Source: Larix sibirica
Taxonomy: Eukaryota > Streptophyta > Pinopsida > Pinales > Pinaceae
Assembly: GCA_004151065.3 (NCBI GenBank)
Contig: NWUY0305081125.1
Span: 1-11,407 of the forward strand
DNA length: 11,407 nt
Direction of reading: 5' to 3'
This document shows, one piece after another, positions 7,000 to 11,407 of the stretch; the first letter of the stretch is position 1, and each line of letters starts with the position of its first letter. The position numbers and the translations under genes were made by a program. The notes under the pieces were generated by a model, which was given only the letters and a program-made list of their open reading frames with translations, was not told where the DNA came from and did no database searches.

Positions 7000-7944
7000 G
7001 ATTACACATCAACGACAAACTTCAACATTCTTTGTAATTTTATTAAAATCAATGCATAATGCTCATAGGTCTTATTATCGTGACAAAGTTAACTCTTTGT
7101 ACTCATTATTTCTTTATCTACTCCATATCATCAACTACAAAAACGCCAAAATTGTGTAGAGTCAAAAGCCCTTCTTTACAAGTTTACAATTTATACATAG
7201 TTCATGGAAGTCGAGTTGCCTAAATTGCCCCAATTGCCATTGAATAAATTGGTATTCCAGTTGATTTTTTTTCCTTGTTAATGGACTGAATCTCATAATA
7301 TTTGCCAATGTGGGTGAAGACTAATTTTTGCTCCATAGGAGACTTCATGCATGGTCCCAAGGATCAAACAAATTCAAGATTTGACCAAGATTTGAATATT
7401 TGTCCAATCATCAAAGGGTTTCATTGACATTGGACCATTCTTCCCAAATTTTGTGGGTTCAAGTCTAACCTCTCTCTTTGATGTTTAAAGTAGGTCATGT
7501 GTAGTTGGGGGTCACTCCCACCATGATGATTTAGGTCATCGGACAAGAACTTTAATCTCTTGATGTTCCTATCCTCTTGAGGTTTGAGGTCCATGGTAAG
7601 AAAAACACCTTTTGCTTTATAGTTGACTCTTGTAGGCATTCAATCAAGTTTATTTTTCTAAGGTTTGAGCCTTGAGTCTATGTGTGCTCATGGCTTGGAA
7701 AGCACATCCTGCCTTGGGGTGTCCAATGTTGGACCTTAGATTAACAAATAGTTAAAATTCTTGACATCTCAAAGCTTTGACGTTTGAGTGACTTTAGGGT
7801 CTTATAACATCATTTGCTTCAAGACTTGTCTCTACCTCTTGATGAAAAGGCTTTTGAATATTTTGATGTGCAAGTGTCTATGTTCCATATGTCCTTCCTC
7901 CCTCTTATTATAAAGGATTTATTCAAGACTATTTTTGATGTATT
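7000..7944. repeat. First copy of a diverged tandem unit of about 0.9 kb
   Basis: Landmarks of this copy recur in the same order in the next one. ATTCTTTG(T/C)AATTTTATTA starts at 7027 and 7972. A TTATACA(T/C)A(G/A)TTCATGGAA block lies near 7190 and 8111. TCAAAGGGTTT lies near 7410 and 8333. CTTGATGTTC is at 7559 and 8467. AACATCA(T/A)TTGCTT is at 7806 and 8711. The offset falls from 945 to about 905, so one copy carries deletions (or the other insertions). The copies are clearly related but well diverged. On the minus strand a 72-codon frame (7421-7639) is open in this copy but is interrupted in the other. I cannot name the element; a long satellite-like unit or doubled LTR/transposon segment is possible. 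Confidence 0.8.
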
Positions 7945-8845
7945 CAATGTACAACATAAATGTATATCAAGATTCTTTGCAATTTTATTAAAATCAATGG
8001 GTAATGTTCTCAAGTCTAGCTGACTCCATATTCATGAACTGTGTATCAAAAAATACAAAACCCCAAACTATGGAGAGACAAAATCCTTCTTCTTTAGTAG
8101 GCTTATAATTTATACACAATTCATGGAAATTTAATCGTCTAAACCACTCAACTACCATTGAACCTATTGGGATTTTAATCAATCTATTTCCTTGCTAATA
8201 GAGTGAATCTAACAACATTTGTCAATGTAAGTGAAGTCCAAATGTCATCCAAAGTAGACTTTTCTAAGTAATCTAGAGTCCCTACCAAACAAGTTCGAGA
8301 TTTCATCAAGGTTAAAGTCTTTATCCAATTTTCAAAGGGTTTTGTCGGCACTAAACCATTTTCCCTGAATTTTGTGATCAATCTAGCCTTTCACTTTGAT
8401 GTTTGAGGTAGTTTATGTCTAGTTGAGGGGGCATGGGTTTAGGTCATTGAGTAAAAATAATAATTTCTTGATGTTCTATTATCTTGAGGTTTGAGCTGTG
8501 TGGTAAGAGAAATGCCTTGGTGCTTTAAAACTAGTTCATGTGAAGATTCCATTAGCTTGATGACATTCGCGGTCCAATCTTGTGTATTATTATGGTGTGA
8601 AAAGTGGGTCCCTCCTTCGAGTGTGGATTAGGATTTAAATTAACAAGCTATCAAGTATTGATTTCTCCATGTTGCCAGGCTCTAACATCTAAATAATCTT
8701 AGGGTTGTTTAACATCAATTGCTTAGAGACATCTCTCTACCTTTCGATGTAAAGGCTCTTCGATGTTATGTAAAAGTGTCCACTCTCTTAAATCTTCCTT
8801 CCACTAATTACAACAAAATGATTTCTTCAACACTATTGTAGGCAT
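7945..8845. repeat. Second copy of the diverged tandem unit of about 0.9 kb
   Basis: This copy aligns along its length with the preceding one and ends where similarity stops, near CAACACTATTGTAGG (about 8828-8842), matching CAAGACTATTTTTGA at 7924-7938. Minus-strand frames of 62-65 codons occur at 7994-8182 and 8184-8381. The latter can be aligned with the corresponding minus-strand frame of the first copy (K-P-F-E-N-W against K-P-F-D-D-W), but that frame has stops in the first copy. No promoter, poly(A) tract or transposase motif is visible in either unit. Confidence 0.8.
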
Positions 8846-11000
8846 TTAGGGCATGCAATTGTCTTTGGGCTAAGAATTAAGCACTAGTCTTTAGGATGAG
8901 AATTAATGCATATTTCTACTTTGTTTTCCACCATTAGTAATAAAACTAACAGAGAGGGAAAACTAAATCCAATACTATCTGAAAGTAAGATTTGTGCAAG
9001 ATAACTTCTATTGCCAGATAACTCCTTCATCACTAGGTTCCCTACATTATGGTGTGGGAGAGTTTATCTCATCTCTTTGTGTGGAACTCTACTTAACAAT
9101 GTCTTCATCATATGGACATTTCATGCGATTATAAGTCCACTATAAATTATCTACATTTACTCAATAATAATATAAATTTTTTCCATAAACCTTCTTGTAA
9201 ACACCATTCTTCAACCTTGTGGCATTGATGTGCATTGTACATATAACTCTCAATAAGGAAGATAATGGTTCTTTTTTGGGTAATTGTTGTAATTGTACCC
9301 TATCATTGCATTAATATGATACAACTTATAGTTTTTACGGCTTTATTTCCCAAGCATTTTCTCCATCGCATTTGAGTATGGTCACCAAAATGACAATGCA
9401 AGATCTTTACTGTTGTGAAGATAATGGTTCTTTGAGCCTATTCCTCATTATCTACCCAAAGAAATGTATTGTCACTTCTTGAAATTGAAGAAAATTAACA
9501 AAGAAAGTACATTTTTTTATTTCTCTCTTGAGGCCTTCTAATGCTTAAAATCTATTAAATGTAGTTCGCAAACTTCACATTATGCTCCTTAAACATTGCC
9601 GAAGAAGGTAATTAGTCAAATTATTAACAAAAGCCTTTGTCCAAATTGGCTTGACCTCTAGCATTGCTCAAACAATATTGTCAAATTTGATAAATGATGA
9701 GGTGGGACATCAATAAGATTTTTCTCACAATTTATAGGACCAAAAGACATGGCATGGGACTAATATTGTTTCTCTACTTTGTCATTGTAACTTCTAAAAT
9801 TCATTCTTTGAAATTTGTTATAAGGTTTGAGAATGCCAACAAAACAAACAATGATTAAAGTACACATAGCAAAGAAGACAATGGCATAGCTATTGTGATG
9901 AGGATTATATTTTCAAAGAAAAGAACATTTCGTTTGGTTTTGAAAATATGTTAAGGTAAATGAGAGGTATATTTTAAACAATACCAATTCGATTTATGTT
10001 TCAATACAACCAAAATATAGAGTTTGTAATTATCATTAGAGTGTTAGTATCCATTTTCTTGCTATACAAGCAAAAGGAAATGATTATTATATTATTATGG
10101 TGCAACTATACCTACTAGTGGAAGGATACAAAGCATTGATATCAAGTAAAATATTGCATAGCTTCATCAAGAGAATATTTACCATATTACTAGAGAAGGG
10201 GGCCAAGAATGATGCAACATAGATCCATCCTAGTCCAAGATCTATTAAGTGTTGAGAGGGATACGAAAAATCCTATGTGCAAAACTCTCACTACTATTAA
10301 TTTGTAATCTTTTCAACAAGATTTAATTCTAATTCTTGAAACTATGAATTGGCCTCTGATAACAAATGCAATCAACTTTCACTCATCAAATTACGATAAA
10401 AGTAAAATGGACTAACTTACAACAAAAAATCACCACTTATGAAGCCATCATATGACCAACAACAATTCTTCAATACCCGCCTCACCAAAAAAACATAATC
10501 ATAAAAGCCAAGCATTGCAATTAGATCATAGAAGAAAAATATCATTAGAGTCCTTCAATTATATTGTCACAAAAGAGATTGACCACTTGCCTTGTGATGC
10601 ATATAGTGAAAATAGTCCATATTAATCGCATGCTCTTTATGAGAGGCCTTTTCCTCTTTTGTTTTTTGAAGAGGCTCTCCCCATAGTTTTTTTGCTACTT
10701 TAGATAATACTAATTAGCAATTATTATGATATGCATAATAATGATAAGGAAATGGTGTTAAACAAATATATTTTATTCACATAAGTGTTGGTATCATTGT
10801 GGCATTTGAGTTATGTACATCTTGAACTTCTTCCTGATTAGTGAATACTTGAGCCTCTATTGATTATGCTTACAACTAGAAGCAAGAAACATGAAATAAT
10901 AAGAAAACTACAAACAATTGAAGATACCAAATTCCAACACACGTTTAGTTCTATATGTTAATAAAAATATATTGATGCAATTTCAAACAATTTTATTCAA
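8846..11000. other. 2.1 kb of AT-rich DNA with no recognisable gene
   Basis: No open frame of meaningful length exists on either strand. I looked for reverse transcriptase, integrase, gag zinc knuckle and hAT motifs and found none. A short phrase GAAGATAATGGTTCTTT occurs twice, at about 9258 and 9416, which is too little to define a repeat. The segment is most likely old, decayed repeat or intergenic sequence. Confidence 0.4.
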
Positions 11001-11017
11001 ATTAGTCTGTCAACAAC

Positions 11018-11047
11018 TCCCTGCCCTCCCCCCCCAATTCTCCCCCC
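11018..11047. repeat. C-rich tract (C8 and C6 runs)
   Basis: Runs of eight C (11028-11035) and six C (11042-11047), preceded by CTCCCTGCCCT, form a strongly strand-asymmetric pyrimidine tract in otherwise AT-rich DNA. The G-rich complement has runs of 6 and 8 G, a composition that can favour G-quadruplex-type structures, although only two long runs plus shorter ones are present. Confidence 0.8.
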
Positions 11048-11407
11048 AAATCCTCGAGGGTATTGTATTTATTGCATAGACCATAACTCAATTTCCATTG
11101 ATCTCCTAGAAAACACAATGAGGAAGCTTGAGCTTTGATTCTAGATGTGTAGTATTTATAAATCCATAGACATTTCAAGAAGCTTTTGACCTTCCATCGA
11201 TATATAAACACATTCCTTATCTTTGATTTTGTTATAATTCGCAAAAACTACATATACACTACTACACTTCATAAACATGACCAAAGTTACCGTTCTCCAT
11301 GTTTGTATACTGGTCCCATATGCTCCAACTTGAGGTCTTTATTGCAAGGAACTTTTATACCATCAATTAAAAGAAGTCCTGACACATGTATATATGATGG
11401 ATTGATG
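11048..11407. other. Terminal stretch, no gene recognised
   Basis: A minus-strand open frame of 80 codons spans 11002-11244, but its C-terminal part is the translation of the C/G tract (G-G-E-L-G-G-E-G) and no family motif is seen, so I do not call it. The last 160 bases have no notable feature. Confidence 0.35.

Noticed and set aside
6944-7159. 71-codon open frame at the start of the 0.9-kb repeat
   Set aside because: It begins before the repeat unit and runs into it, and the matching part of the second copy does not preserve it.
7814-8023. Opposing open frames on both strands across the repeat junction
   Set aside because: They span the boundary between two repeat copies and so cannot be an ancestral gene. 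The sequences carry no motif.
11002-11244. 80-codon minus-strand open frame
   Set aside because: Its end is simply the translated C/G tract. The rest did not match any transposase or retroelement motif I could recall.
1-11407. CRISPR array, prokaryotic operon or defence system
   Set aside because: Direct repeats here are single tandem pairs without regular spacers. There are no long genes or ribosome-binding-site patterns, and the only gene is spliced and plant-type.

Overview
The window looks like nuclear DNA from a land plant with a large, repeat-rich genome. It is AT-rich and has no bacterial-style gene packing. No open frame on either strand exceeds about 110 codons. The only convincing host gene is a spliced eukaryotic one. 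A gymnosperm such as a conifer is my best guess, because gene density is low, decayed repeats fill the window and the recognised gene seems to have a very long intron. No single marker proves the lineage.

The recognised gene is the 3' end of a plant signal peptide peptidase-like (SPPL) intramembrane aspartyl protease on the + strand. Two exons (2292-2375 and 2456-2559) are separated by an 80-bp GT-AG intron. They encode the last transmembrane part with the conserved PAL motif and a short polar C-terminal tail ending in TGA. I found no upstream exon between base 1 and 2291, including none for the catalytic GxGD helix. Either those exons lie beyond the left edge across an intron of at least 2.3 kb, or this is a truncated copy.

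Left of the exons (1-2291) is repeat debris: a GTTGATG-rich segment, an AT palindromic stretch next to a C-rich motif cluster, and decayed coding pieces resembling a plant hAT transposase (BED-finger flank plus DUF659-like region, 834-1536). These pieces carry stops and a frameshift and are in an unexpected order. A 12-bp-stem hairpin lies at 1768-1800.

Right of the gene (2560-3700) is stop-riddled DNA that may include a 3' UTR. From about 4300 to 5710 there is a cluster of short local tandem duplications (periods 34, 41, 44, 53 and 97 bp, plus a roughly 325-bp duplication containing the 97-bp one). A compound ATG/ATT microsatellite follows at 5887-5919. Around 6630-6788 there is a short coding-looking fragment of unknown origin. 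From about 7000 to 8845 there are two diverged tandem copies of a unit of roughly 0.9 kb. The remainder to 11407 is AT-rich DNA in which I recognise no gene, apart from a conspicuous C-tract near 11030.

I see no operon, CRISPR array, RNA gene or new multi-gene system. The window is best read as the tail of one plant gene set in old transposon and tandem-repeat sequence.
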